From assembly GCA_021648375.1 (NCBI GenBank), contig JAKISW010000027.1, forward strand, positions 1 through 37,559: 37,559 nt of DNA, written 5' to 3'. The notes under the pieces were generated by a model. That model was not told where the DNA came from and searched no databases. It saw only the letters and a list, made by a program, of their open reading frames with translations. Within the stretch, counting starts at the first letter, position 1, and each line of letters opens with the position of its first letter. Both the position numbers and the translations under genes were made by a program. The stretch comes from Devosiaceae bacterium. Its GTDB lineage: Bacteria; Pseudomonadota; Alphaproteobacteria; Rhizobiales; Devosiaceae. Shown here one piece after another: positions 7,093-14,184 of the stretch.

Positions 7093-7172
7093 ACAATTCT
7101 AGACAATTCTAGACAATTCTAGACAATTCTAGACAATTCTAGACAATTCTAGACAATTCTAGACAATTCTAA
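7093..7172. repeat. Tandem array of about eight 10-bp units (AGACAATTCT)
   Basis: The unit AGACAATTCT repeats seven times without error from 7101 to 7170, preceded by a near copy ending at 7100 (GAACAATTCT) and followed by AACAAACC. Each unit carries one AATT, so AATT tracts recur every ten bases, close to one helical turn. Such phasing is known to curve DNA. The array lies about 70 bases past the 3' end of the minus-strand SH3-like gene. Perfect identity implies recent expansion, so copy number may vary among strains. Confidence 0.9.
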
Positions 7173-7242
7173 CAAACCGCCTCCGCAATTTAGCGAGATA
7201 TTTTTGCAGTGCTACTTTGCAATGGCACCGCAAGATAAGTTG

Positions 7243-7848
7243 TTAGCTGGCATGGGTAATCCGGTACAGGGATTGCGCGGGGCCATCCCCATTTACGTAA
7301 AGAATTATCATTTGACGTAAGTCAAACTGCAAATGGACGTTTCTTGCGCTGTCGTATAAATTGATATTTGTATTATCGCGACCTTGCTCAACGTAAGTGT
7401 TTGCCGCGCCATCAGTGCCTTTTTCTGTCCAGGTGCCATCGCCGTTTGAAGTAAATGATCCGCCGCTATGCTCAACAAATGTGACACTCAATTTATTTGT
7501 ACTATTCTGGCCACCGGCATCGTCACCAGCGCATTGCTGGTAAATGCCACTATAGGCGCTGCTTGAACATAAAAGCTTGCCCCACTGAAATCCGGTTTTG
7601 CCATCGCCATAGTTGATTTCAAACCAGCCATAGGCATTCATCATAACTCCGGCATCTTTGATAATGACGACGTGATCTCCTTCACTCAAATCACCGACTT
7701 GGCTGAAATTTGTACCAGGTCCGGAACGAACATTACCCCCGTAGGATTGGCCATCCATGGGAAAGACGTTATCTGTTGAAGCTGACGCCGGGAATATAAA
7801 CAACATCGCAAATATTAGTGAAATAATGGTTTGTTTTACTATGTTCAT
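7243..7848 (-). CDS. Secreted protein with an SH3-like domain
   Basis: The chosen start (7848) has a CAGGAG ribosome site and gives a clean signal peptide, MNIVKQTIISLIFAMLFIFPASA, cleaved before STDN. An SH3b-type domain follows at about residues 33-95 (GGNVRSGPGTNFSQVGDLSEGDHVVII ... GWFEINYGDGKTGFQWGKLLC). These domains often bind cell-wall or extracellular ligands. The C-terminal 85 residues (from SVTFVEHSGGSFTSNGDGTW) look like a small beta domain with no family I can name. The mature protein of about 178 residues should act in the periplasm or outside the cell. It is transcribed divergently from the GAF-Fis regulator, with 272 bases between. Confidence 0.75.
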   Translation of the reverse strand: MNIVKQTIISLIFAMLFIFPASASTDNVFPMDGQSYGGNVRSGPGTNFSQVGDLSEGDHVVIIKDAGVMMNAYGWFEINYGDGKTGFQWGKLLCSSSAYSGIYQQCAGDDAGGQNSTNKLSVTFVEHSGGSFTSNGDGTWTEKGTDGAANTYVEQGRDNTNINLYDSARNVHLQFDLRQMIILYVNGDGPAQSLYRITHAS

Positions 7849-8120
7849 TTTTTCTCCTGATAGCCGGATATCAATCGGCTTGCGCAATTTGAACTCTTTT
7901 TGAGGAAAGCGTTTTCTGTCCCCGTCTGAATGAACAACATAACACTGCTTCTATTTAGATCGTTGTCAATGGTTACGGCAACAGGATTACGGAGACAGTT
8001 TAATTATGGTGTAATTATGCAATCCACATTTGCATTTGTCTTTGCAGCTAAAAGTCGACAACTGGCGAAGCCGATTATTTTTAGCTATACTTGGCTCATG
8101 AATTTTCAGGACGCTAATAA

Positions 8121-9101
8121 ATGAGTGGACCACTAAAGCATACCAAAGAGATTGAGCAGGCTCTGATTGGTGACAGTTCAGCTGAGAGTTCGGTTGTTGC
8201 CTCCTGGGCGCGTTCAAAAAATCTTCACAAGCTGGAGCCGGGGCGCTCAGGCTCCATGCAACGGCTTTCGGCGCGGGAATTTTTGGAAACCTGCGACAGG
8301 CTTGGTTCTCTCATTGATACGGCTCAATTGAGCCTTGATAGGCTTTTTCAGGCGGTAGGAAGTGATGGCTGTTGTGTCTTGCTGGCCGATAAACAGGGTA
8401 TTCCAGTCGACAGGCGCGGGGCAATTTCCGATGACAAGGTTTTTAATGAATGGGGGCTGTGGACGGGAAATGTCTGGAGTGAGGGTGAGGAGGGGACAAA
8501 TGGTATTGGCACCTCGATTATTGAGGAAAGGGCGCTAACTATTCATAAAGGGCAGCACTTTCATCAAAAAAACACCGGACTGACCTGTTCCGCTGCGCCA
8601 ATTTTTGACCATGAGGGGAATTTAATCGCAACGCTTGATGTTTCTTCGTGCCGAAGGGATTTAACAATCGGATTCTCCCGACTGATTTCCCTTGCCGTTA
8701 TTGATGCGGCCCGCCAGATTGAAGCGGCTCACTTTGAATATAAATTTGGTGATGCGCGGGTAATTATGGCCAGCGAACCTCATAATACGGACGGATCTCA
8801 ACTCAATTCCCAAGGGGCCTCGCTGGTGGCTGTTGATAGGGATGATCTGGTAATCGGGGCGACACGGGCAGCGCGACGCCTGTTTGATTTGCAGGATAAA
8901 GATTTTCAAAACCCTTTACCCCTGAGTAGTTTATACGGGCAGGAAGTGAATGACGCCAAGCGATATTCGCAGATGGGCAGGCGGATAATTTCTCAGGCAC
9001 TGGCCAAGCAGGGGGGCAATATTTCTGCTGCCGCAAAAGCGCTGGGTGTCAGCCGGGCAACCTTGCATCGCAAGATAAAACTGCTCAATCTGGACACCTG
9101 A
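8121..9101 (+). CDS. GAF-Fis transcriptional regulator, AcoR-like but lacking the AAA+ domain
   Basis: The 326-residue protein resembles AcoR-type activators at both ends. Residues about 25-200 include a GAF-like sensor (VWSEGEEGTNGIGTSIIEERALTIHKGQHF, then SAAPIFDHEGNLIATLDVSS). The last 45 residues form a Fis-type helix-turn-helix (ISQALAKQGGNISAAAKALGVSRATLHRKIKLL). The sigma-54 AAA+ domain, with its Walker and GAFTGA motifs, is absent. It is therefore unlikely to activate sigma-54 promoters and may instead repress or activate a sigma-70 promoter. A dyad in front of the downstream aldehyde dehydrogenase gene is its probable site. The inducer is presumably an alcohol, aldehyde or related small molecule. 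An AGGA 10-13 bases upstream supports the start. Confidence 0.82.
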   Translation: MSGPLKHTKEIEQALIGDSSAESSVVASWARSKNLHKLEPGRSGSMQRLSAREFLETCDRLGSLIDTAQLSLDRLFQAVGSDGCCVLLADKQGIPVDRRGAISDDKVFNEWGLWTGNVWSEGEEGTNGIGTSIIEERALTIHKGQHFHQKNTGLTCSAAPIFDHEGNLIATLDVSSCRRDLTIGFSRLISLAVIDAARQIEAAHFEYKFGDARVIMASEPHNTDGSQLNSQGASLVAVDRDDLVIGATRAARRLFDLQDKDFQNPLPLSSLYGQEVNDAKRYSQMGRRIISQALAKQGGNISAAAKALGVSRATLHRKIKLLNLDT

Positions 9102-9130
9102 TATTTATTTCATGGCCTAAAAGTTATAAA

Positions 9131-9180
9131 ACTGTCTCAGAATTGCGACAGTTTGCAAACCAAACTGGTCTTGCCATACT
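9131..9180 (+). promoter_or_regulatory. Operator palindrome and promoter of the aldehyde dehydrogenase gene
   Basis: Positions 9131-9152 form a 22-base dyad with arms ACTGTCTCAG and TTGCGACAGT, symmetric except at two pairs. TGTC-N-CA / TG-N-GACA half-sites resemble those bound by AcoR-type Fis regulators. TTGCAA (9153-9158) directly follows, with CATACT (9175-9180) 16 bases on, a plausible sigma-70 promoter. I found no correctly spaced -24/-12 sigma-54 element. The dyad abuts the -35 region, compatible with either class II activation or repression by the GAF-Fis protein. Confidence 0.55.
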
Positions 9181-9239
9181 GACTAAATGGGAATTTGTTG
9201 CCATTTTGCTCCTCGTAGTCACTTCAGGGAGGAACAGAT

Positions 9240-10730
9240 ATGGCTTTTCAATTCAAAGAAAAATATGACAATTTTATTGGTGGCGAATGGGTCGCGCCGG
9301 TTGATGGCAGGTATTTTGATAATACCACGCCGGTAAACGGCTCATTATTGTGTAAGATTGCACGCTCCAATGAAAAAGACATCGAGCTGGCGCTTGATGC
9401 AGCCCATGCGGCCAAGGATGCGTGGGGAAAGACTTCGGTAGCCGAGCGTGCCATCATAATCAATAAAATTGCTCAGGTTATGGAGGACAATCTGCCCTTG
9501 CTGGCCGAAGCTGATACCTGGGACAATGGCAAGCCAATCCGGGAAACAACGGCGGCTGATCTTCCATTGGCCATTGATCACTTCCGCTACTTTGCCGGAG
9601 TTATTCGGGCGCAGGAAGGCACAATGAGCCAGATTGATGATGATACGGTTGCCTATCATTTTCAGGAACCTTTAGGGGTTGTGGGCCAGATTATTCCGTG
9701 GAATTTTCCCATATTGATGGCAACGTGGAAGGTTGCTCCGGCACTGGCTGCGGGTAATTGCATCGTCTTGAAACCGGCCGAGCAAACGCCGGCCTCCATT
9801 CTTGTTCTGATGGAGCTTATTGGTGATTTGCTGCCCCCCGGCGTGCTAAATGTTGTCAATGGTTTTGGCCTTGAAGCCGGAAAGCCGCTGGCATCGAGCA
9901 CAAGAATTGCAAAAATTGCCTTTACCGGTGAAACAACAACCGGCCGGCTTATTATGCAGTATGCGGCGGCAAATATCATCCCAAGCACTGTTGAGCTTGG
10001 GGGTAAATCGCCAAACATTTTCTTCAAGGATATTATGGATGAAGATGACGCATTTCTTGATAAGGCGGTTGAAGGGCTGGTGTTGTTTGCCTTTAATCAG
10101 GGCGAGGTTTGCACAAATCCAAGCCGGGCGCTTATCCATGAGGATATTTATGAGGAGTTCATGGCATTATGCCTGAAACGTATTGAGGCAATTGTGCAGG
10201 GAGACCCACTTGATCCCAATACAATGCTTGGAGCGCAGGCATCTGAAGAGCAGTATGAAAAAATCATGTCCTATATGGATATTGGCCGCAAAGAGGGCGC
10301 AGAAGTGCTTATCGGCGGTGGTGCTCCTGAATTGGATAACAAAACAACGGGTGGTTATTATGTGCAACCGACCGTGTTCAAGGGCACTAATGATATGCGG
10401 ATTTTTCAGGAAGAAATTTTTGGACCCGTTCTGGCTGTGACCACATTCAAGAATGATGAAGAAGCTTTGGAAATAGCCAATGATACTCTTTATGGACTTG
10501 GAGCCGGGGTCTGGAGCCGCAGTATGCACACCTGTTATCGTTTTGGCAGAGCCTTGCAGGCAGGCAGGGTATGGACAAATTGCTATCATCTTTATCCTGC
10601 TCATGCGGCATTTGGTGGATATAAACAATCCGGTGTTGGTCGGGAAAACCATCTGATGATGCTGGCCAGTTATCAGCAAACCAAGAATATGCTGGTTAGT
10701 TACAGCCCAAATAAACTTGGTTTCTTTTAG
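9240..10730 (+). CDS. NAD-dependent aldehyde dehydrogenase, acetaldehyde/AcoD-ExaC type
   Basis: The 496-residue enzyme oxidises an aldehyde to its acid with NAD+. Family motifs are complete: PWNFP with Asn155, Lys178 in VLKPAEQTP, Glu252 in VELGGKSP, the nucleophile Cys291 in FNQGEVCTNPSR, and EEIFGPVL near the C-terminus. FNQGEVCTNPSR, and the pairing with a DUF779 gene and an AcoR-like regulator, point to the acetaldehyde dehydrogenase subgroup used in ethanol or acetoin metabolism. A strong GGGAGG ribosome site precedes the ATG. A hairpin terminator lies 29 bases after the stop, between this gene and DUF779. Cytoplasmic. Confidence 0.9.
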   Translation: MAFQFKEKYDNFIGGEWVAPVDGRYFDNTTPVNGSLLCKIARSNEKDIELALDAAHAAKDAWGKTSVAERAIIINKIAQVMEDNLPLLAEADTWDNGKPIRETTAADLPLAIDHFRYFAGVIRAQEGTMSQIDDDTVAYHFQEPLGVVGQIIPWNFPILMATWKVAPALAAGNCIVLKPAEQTPASILVLMELIGDLLPPGVLNVVNGFGLEAGKPLASSTRIAKIAFTGETTTGRLIMQYAAANIIPSTVELGGKSPNIFFKDIMDEDDAFLDKAVEGLVLFAFNQGEVCTNPSRALIHEDIYEEFMALCLKRIEAIVQGDPLDPNTMLGAQASEEQYEKIMSYMDIGRKEGAEVLIGGGAPELDNKTTGGYYVQPTVFKGTNDMRIFQEEIFGPVLAVTTFKNDEEALEIANDTLYGLGAGVWSRSMHTCYRFGRALQAGRVWTNCYHLYPAHAAFGGYKQSGVGRENHLMMLASYQQTKNMLVSYSPNKLGFF

Positions 10731-10759
10731 GGTCTAGCCCCTGAACCATCGCCTATATT

Positions 10760-10788
10760 GGGCGTGTAGAAATGCACGCCCTTTTTTT
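10760..10788 (+). terminator. Intrinsic terminator after the aldehyde dehydrogenase gene
   Basis: Stem GGGCGTG (10760-10766) pairs perfectly with CACGCCC (10775-10781) around an eight-base loop, followed by seven T residues (10782-10788). It lies between the dehydrogenase stop and the DUF779 start. The ribosome site of the next gene begins just beyond the T run. Confidence 0.85.
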
Positions 10789-10804
10789 ATTCTGGAGTGG
10801 CAAA

Positions 10805-11137
10805 ATGGCTAAACAGGTTGAAGCAACTGCGGCGGCTTTGCAGTTGATTAAAGAAATTGTTGCCGATAATGGTCCGGTGATTTTTCATCAGTCGGGTGGC
10901 TGTTGCGATGGATCAGCGCCCATGTGCTATGCAGAAGGGGATTTGATTATTGTCGATCATGACGTGAAATTAGGTGAAATTGGCGGTGCACCATTTTATA
11001 TTGGCGGGGCGCAATATGAAAAGTGGAAACATACCCGCCTGACCATTGACGTGATCAAAGGGCGAGGGGGAATGTTTTCGCTGGATAATGGACGCGGCAA
11101 ACGATTTATTACGCGTTCGGATGTTTGTAAGACTTAG
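10805..11137 (+). CDS. DUF779 protein associated with aldehyde dehydrogenase
   Basis: The 110-residue soluble protein starts at ATG 10805, with GGAG about ten bases upstream. Its most striking feature is a cysteine cluster in FHQSGGCCDGSAPMCY (Cys33, Cys34, Cys41), conserved in DUF779 and likely to bind metal or take part in redox chemistry. Genes of this family very often follow acetaldehyde-type aldehyde dehydrogenases, as here. The biochemical role is not established as far as I know. The start is separated from the dehydrogenase by an intrinsic terminator, so its supply may come from partial readthrough. Confidence 0.85.
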   Translation: MAKQVEATAAALQLIKEIVADNGPVIFHQSGGCCDGSAPMCYAEGDLIIVDHDVKLGEIGGAPFYIGGAQYEKWKHTRLTIDVIKGRGGMFSLDNGRGKRFITRSDVCKT

Positions 11138-11233
11138 GTCCTGGCCCTAAATACAATGCTCCGTTCCCATCTTGGCAATTATTGTGTTGCGGGCCATACT
11201 CAGCAGGCTGATCATGGTAAAAAGGCAAGCGGG

Positions 11234-12076
11234 ATGAATTATAAGTGTTTTGAAGTTTCAAAAGCGGATGGCGTGGCCCATGTGAAAATGTGCAGGCCTC
11301 AAAAAGCCAATTCCATGAATGAGGATTTTTGGCGCGAATTGCCCCAGATTCTAAAAGAATTTGATCAAGCCGGTGATGTGCGGGTCTGCATACTCTCTGG
11401 CTCGGGCAAAAACTTTTCTGGAGGTATGGATCTGTCATTTTTTGCCAAACCTGAATTTGCAACATTTGATAATGCGCGCAAGCGCGAGGTGATGATTGGT
11501 GTGGCTGCTAATCTTCAGGGTGTTTTTAACCGGATAGAAAAAGTTCGTTTTCCGGTGATTGCCGCTGTGCAGGGGGCCTGCATCGGCGGCGCATTGGATA
11601 TGATTGCGGCTTGTGATTTGCGCTATGCCAGCAAGTGCGCCCAATTTTCCATTGAAGAAATCAATATCGGCATGATGGCAGATCTTGGCTCTTTGCAGCG
11701 CCTGCCACTGCTTATGCCCGAAGGGTTGGTGCGCGAAATGGCTTATACGGGGCAAAAAATTGATGCAAAACGGGCGCTTGAAAGTGGACTTCTCAATCAG
11801 GTGTTTCGAGACCATGAAGAGATGATGCACGCAGTATTTGAAATTGCCAAAACCATAGCTTTCAAATCGCCTTTGGCCATTGCCGCCAGTAAAAAATCCT
11901 TCAATTATTCCCGTAATAACGGGTTGCGCGATTCGCTTGAATATGTGGGCCTGTTGCAGGCCGCAAGTTTAGAACCTGCAGATATTGGCGTGGCTATGAA
12001 GGGCAAATCGGGCAAGACAGACAGCACGTTTAAAGACCTGTCGCCCCTGTTAATGGCGCAGGACAGCGATGAATAG
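11234..12076 (+). CDS. Crotonase, probable delta(3,5)-delta(2,4)-dienoyl-CoA isomerase
   Basis: The start at 11234 (MNYKCF) has an AAGG eight bases upstream and gives the normal 280 residues. Crotonase features are clear: oxyanion-hole segments SGSGKNFSGGMDL and AAVQGACIGGALDM. Acidic residues Asp122, Glu142 and Asp150 have the same spacing (20 and 8) as the catalytic Asp176, Glu196 and Asp204 of rat dienoyl-CoA isomerase. They lie in matching text, including ADLGSLQRLP. The enzyme would move double bonds during breakdown of unsaturated fatty acids with odd-position bonds. No other beta-oxidation gene is adjacent. A plain enoyl-CoA hydratase is less likely because the acidic triad matches the isomerase. 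Confidence 0.82.
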   Translation: MNYKCFEVSKADGVAHVKMCRPQKANSMNEDFWRELPQILKEFDQAGDVRVCILSGSGKNFSGGMDLSFFAKPEFATFDNARKREVMIGVAANLQGVFNRIEKVRFPVIAAVQGACIGGALDMIAACDLRYASKCAQFSIEEINIGMMADLGSLQRLPLLMPEGLVREMAYTGQKIDAKRALESGLLNQVFRDHEEMMHAVFEIAKTIAFKSPLAIAASKKSFNYSRNNGLRDSLEYVGLLQAASLEPADIGVAMKGKSGKTDSTFKDLSPLLMAQDSDE

Positions 12077-12111
12077 ACTTATACTTTAGCCGAATTATCA
12101 GCGCACCCAAA

Positions 12112-12789
12112 TCAAAGCGTTGCCAGATAGTCTTTAAGTTCACGGCCGCGCTCGCGGGGGAAAGTTTTTTCACTTCTCGTCAGCGATAAAATACGATCGA
12201 CCCTAAAATTGCGAAAATCCTGCCGGTATTCGCACCAGGCGGTAAGCAGCCATACTTTTTCAAACGCCGTTAATCCTAGAGGGCGCACAATCCGTTTGCT
12301 GTTTTGTTCCTGCAGGTCCTTATAAGTTATCTCAACGAGTTGGCGCTGGCGAATGGCCTGGCGAACAGGGGAAAGAAAGGGAACCGATTTTTCGCCGATT
12401 TTTTCCTTTTCCACATGAACCAAAAGCTTCGAATTGAAAGAAAACCCCTGATATTCATTGGATAATACAGCGTTGATTTTTGCTGAAGCGCTTTTGGCTG
12501 CTTTGGCCAGGGGCAGGTCAGTTCTGGCGGCAACCAGACCCATGCCAATAACAATTGCATCAAGTTCATCATGGCTGAAATGTAGAGGGGGCAGAAAATA
12601 TCCCTTTTCAATCTGATAGCCAACCCCGCCTTCGCCGCGCACCGGTGCACCCATATTCTGCAAGGTCTTCATATCACGATAAATAGTGCGCAGGGAGACA
12701 TTTAACTCTTGAGCCAGATAATCGGCTGAAACCGGTCTTCTTCGCACCCGTAACTGGTCTAAAATTGCAAACAGTCTGAGAATTCGCAT
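12112..12789 (-). CDS. YafY/DeoR-like regulator with HTH_11 and WYL domains
   Basis: The 225-residue protein has an N-terminal helix-turn-helix (RRRPVSADYLAQELNVSLRTIYRDMKTLQNMGAPV) and a C-terminal WYL domain (RQLVEITYKDLQEQNSKRIVRPLGLTAFEKVWLLTAWCEYRQDFRNFRVDRI), a ligand-sensing module. AAGGA precedes the ATG. It is divergent from a small ABM-like gene, and a long perfect-armed palindrome lies between them. Proteins of this size and layout commonly control an adjacent gene of that kind. The ligand is unknown. Confidence 0.88.
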   Translation of the reverse strand: MRILRLFAILDQLRVRRRPVSADYLAQELNVSLRTIYRDMKTLQNMGAPVRGEGGVGYQIEKGYFLPPLHFSHDELDAIVIGMGLVAARTDLPLAKAAKSASAKINAVLSNEYQGFSFNSKLLVHVEKEKIGEKSVPFLSPVRQAIRQRQLVEITYKDLQEQNSKRIVRPLGLTAFEKVWLLTAWCEYRQDFRNFRVDRILSLTRSEKTFPRERGRELKDYLATL

Positions 12790-12810
12790 GGTTGGTCCTT
12801 ATAACACAAA

Positions 12811-12837
12811 GCACCCTGACATAAACTGTCAGGGTGC
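12811..12837. promoter_or_regulatory. Operator palindrome for the WYL regulator
   Basis: Arms GCACCCTGACA (12811-12821) and TGTCAGGGTGC (12827-12837) are perfect complements separated by TAAAC. The CCTGACA-N5-TGTCAGG core resembles sites seen in front of YafY-type regulator targets. It sits in the 93-base divergent gap, 22 bases upstream of the regulator's start codon. It should allow one protein to control both genes. It lacks a T run, so a terminator is unlikely. Confidence 0.7.
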
Positions 12838-12882
12838 GCCAATAATATGGTTCCATAACCCCAAAGCAAAAGGAAAATACAA

Positions 12883-13206
12883 ATGGGCGATACGATTACA
12901 ATATTGGCAGAAATCAAACTGGCAAAAGGTATAACCGAAGCAGAGCTTTTGGCGGGATCGGAAAAGTTCCAAAAGGAATTTGCCGGCAAACAGCCCGGTC
13001 TTATTCGTCGTGAACTGGTGCGCAAGGGCAATGGTGAATATCTGGATATTGTGCAGTTTGCCAGTATGGCCCATGCTGAAGCTCTGATGGAAAAAGAAAA
13101 AACCTCAACGGTTTGTCACGAATTTTTTGCCCTGATGGATATGGGGGACGGATCAGGGGACGACATGGAAGGCGTTGAAATCTGCCAGTCTTTGCAGGTT
13201 TTTTGA
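12883..13206 (+). CDS. Small ABM/dimeric alpha-beta barrel-like protein
   Basis: The 107-residue protein MGDTITILAEIKLAKGITEAELLAGSEKFQKEFAGKQPGLIRREL has the pattern of antibiotic-biosynthesis-monooxygenase-like domains: a strand, a helix, a GLIRREL strand, then YLDIVQFASMAHAEALM. Such proteins form small barrels that bind hydrophobic molecules or act as cofactor-free oxygenases. No catalytic set can be named. The divergent WYL regulator and the shared palindrome indicate that it is the regulated gene. A short hairpin terminator follows. Confidence 0.7.
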   Translation: MGDTITILAEIKLAKGITEAELLAGSEKFQKEFAGKQPGLIRRELVRKGNGEYLDIVQFASMAHAEALMEKEKTSTVCHEFFALMDMGDGSGDDMEGVEICQSLQVF

Positions 13207-13225
13207 TGGAGTAGATTTGGCATTG

Positions 13226-13262
13226 AACTCCCTCTTTTTTTTAAAAGGGGGAGTTTGTTTTT
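13226..13262 (+). terminator. Intrinsic terminator after the ABM-like gene
   Basis: Left arm AACTCCC (13226-13232) pairs with GGGAGTT (13249-13255) around a T- and A-rich loop, followed by TGTTTTTT. It lies 20 bases beyond the stop codon. The T- and A-rich sides of the loop can pair with each other and lengthen the stem. Confidence 0.65.
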
Positions 13263-13381
13263 TGCGGCTACACTGAAATTTATAAACATTTTATTTAACC
13301 AAAAATTCAAGCCAAAGGCGATAATGCAGGACTGTCTTTTTATGCCTTTTTCAAAATAAAAATGATGACCCGGAGCTTTTA

Positions 13382-13480
13382 ATGGAAGCTGCTAAATGGT
13401 GGATTGCGACCCATAAGCTGGATCATTTTGAAAAGGCTCTAAAGATTAAGCAAATGTTACAAGGCATGGAATCACAGTGA
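13382..13480 (+). CDS. Possible 32-residue small protein
   Basis: An ATG six bases after a CGGAG opens a 32-codon frame (MEAAKWWIATHKLDHFEKAL, then ending MLQGMESQ). It could form an amphipathic helix. The flanking sequence 13263-13381 and 13481-13505 shows no other gene. I know no homologue. The ribosome site and helix-like composition are the only support. Confidence 0.28.
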   Translation: MEAAKWWIATHKLDHFEKALKIKQMLQGMESQ

Positions 13481-13505
13481 GCATTGTGGCTTAAGCAAGT
13501 TTTCA

Positions 13506-13567
13506 TCATTACCCGGTTTTTGAAGCGAGTATCCGGTAATCCAGTGCGCCAGCTCTTTGGCCCGGTA
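13506..13567. repeat. Dispersed palindromic repeat, family A, copy 3
   Basis: The segment ATCCGGTAATCCAGTGCGCC followed by AGCTCTTTGGC repeats the core found at 3096-3150 and 4813-4868. An imperfect hairpin (TACCCGG ... CCGGTA) lies in front. It occupies the gap just beyond the 3' end of the minus-strand membrane protein gene. Confidence 0.55.
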
Positions 13568-13585
13568 AGGAACAGCAGAAAATGT

Positions 13586-13948
13586 TCAGCTACCACCAAA
13601 AAACAGTGAGCTGGCAATCGCGACGATCACCAACGCTATAATCAAAATAAGCCAAAGGTTTTTAACCGGGGATGAAGTCAGGGTGATTTTGGTATCGGTT
13701 TTAGGGGTGACATAAACCGAATAAAATGTGTCCCATGCGCCTTTTTCCACTGTGTTTTGGCGTTTTAGATCAAGGGGAATAATATCTTTTGGCATTAGCC
13801 AGTTAGAGCCTTTGATCTCGATCAGGCCAGATGGATCATTCTCGCTACCCAGGGGTTCGGCGGTAAAATTGTGGCTTTGCTTCAGGGAATTTGAAAACTG
13901 AGAGATAATGCGTTTTCGCTCACCGGCTTTTATTTCAATTGTTTTCAT
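13586..13948 (-). CDS. Uncharacterised protein with a C-terminal membrane anchor
   Basis: The 120-residue protein has a soluble N-terminal part (MKTIEIKAGERKRIISQFSN ...) and one hydrophobic segment near the C-terminus (NLWLILIIALVIVAIASSLFF) followed by GGS. That gives a tail-anchored topology with most of the protein in the cytoplasm. I do not recognise a family. An in-frame ATG four codons earlier (13960) is an alternative start. AAGGA is closer to that ATG than ideal and 14 bases from the chosen one. It stands alone between a repeat and the divergent multicopper oxidase gene. Confidence 0.6.
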   Translation of the reverse strand: MKTIEIKAGERKRIISQFSNSLKQSHNFTAEPLGSENDPSGLIEIKGSNWLMPKDIIPLDLKRQNTVEKGAWDTFYSVYVTPKTDTKITLTSSPVKNLWLILIIALVIVAIASSLFFGGS

Positions 13949-14077
13949 GATGGCTCTCATCCTTGTGTCTGGATAAAAATTTAGCAGCTGTGATAATATT
14001 ATATGCTAAATGAAAAGTACAATATAGCCATATGAAACATTATCATCAAAACCTTTTCAGTGCGTCGTTAAAGTGTC

Positions 14078-14108
14078 TTGACCTGACCATGGGGAAAGGC
14101 CCTATGGT
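14078..14108 (+). promoter_or_regulatory. Promoter with 19-bp spacer (MerR/CueR-like) for the multicopper oxidase
   Basis: TTGACC (14078-14083) and TATGGT (14103-14108) are separated by exactly 19 bases, the over-long spacing typical of MerR-family metal-responsive promoters. A dyad, ACCAT-N-GGG ... CCC-N-ATGGT, runs from 14086 to 14108. It is shifted toward the -10 compared with known CueR sites. A copper-inducible promoter fits a multicopper oxidase, but no merR-like gene is in the window. Confidence 0.45.
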
Positions 14109-14184
14109 TGTTTAAGTGCATCAGGAAACTGGTGTGAGGAAAATGGGGCTAAGACAAAACACGAAACTAAAACAGGAAAAACCT

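Noticed and set aside
7093..7172. Ten-base tandem array as a CRISPR array
   Set aside because: The units are contiguous with no spacers and far too short for CRISPR repeats.
9181..9215. A GG ... GC pattern (AATGGGAATTTGTTGCC) resembling a sigma-54 promoter upstream of the aldehyde dehydrogenase
   Set aside because: The GG and GC pairs are nine bases apart instead of ten and the TTGC context is poor. The nearby regulator also lacks a sigma-54 interaction domain.
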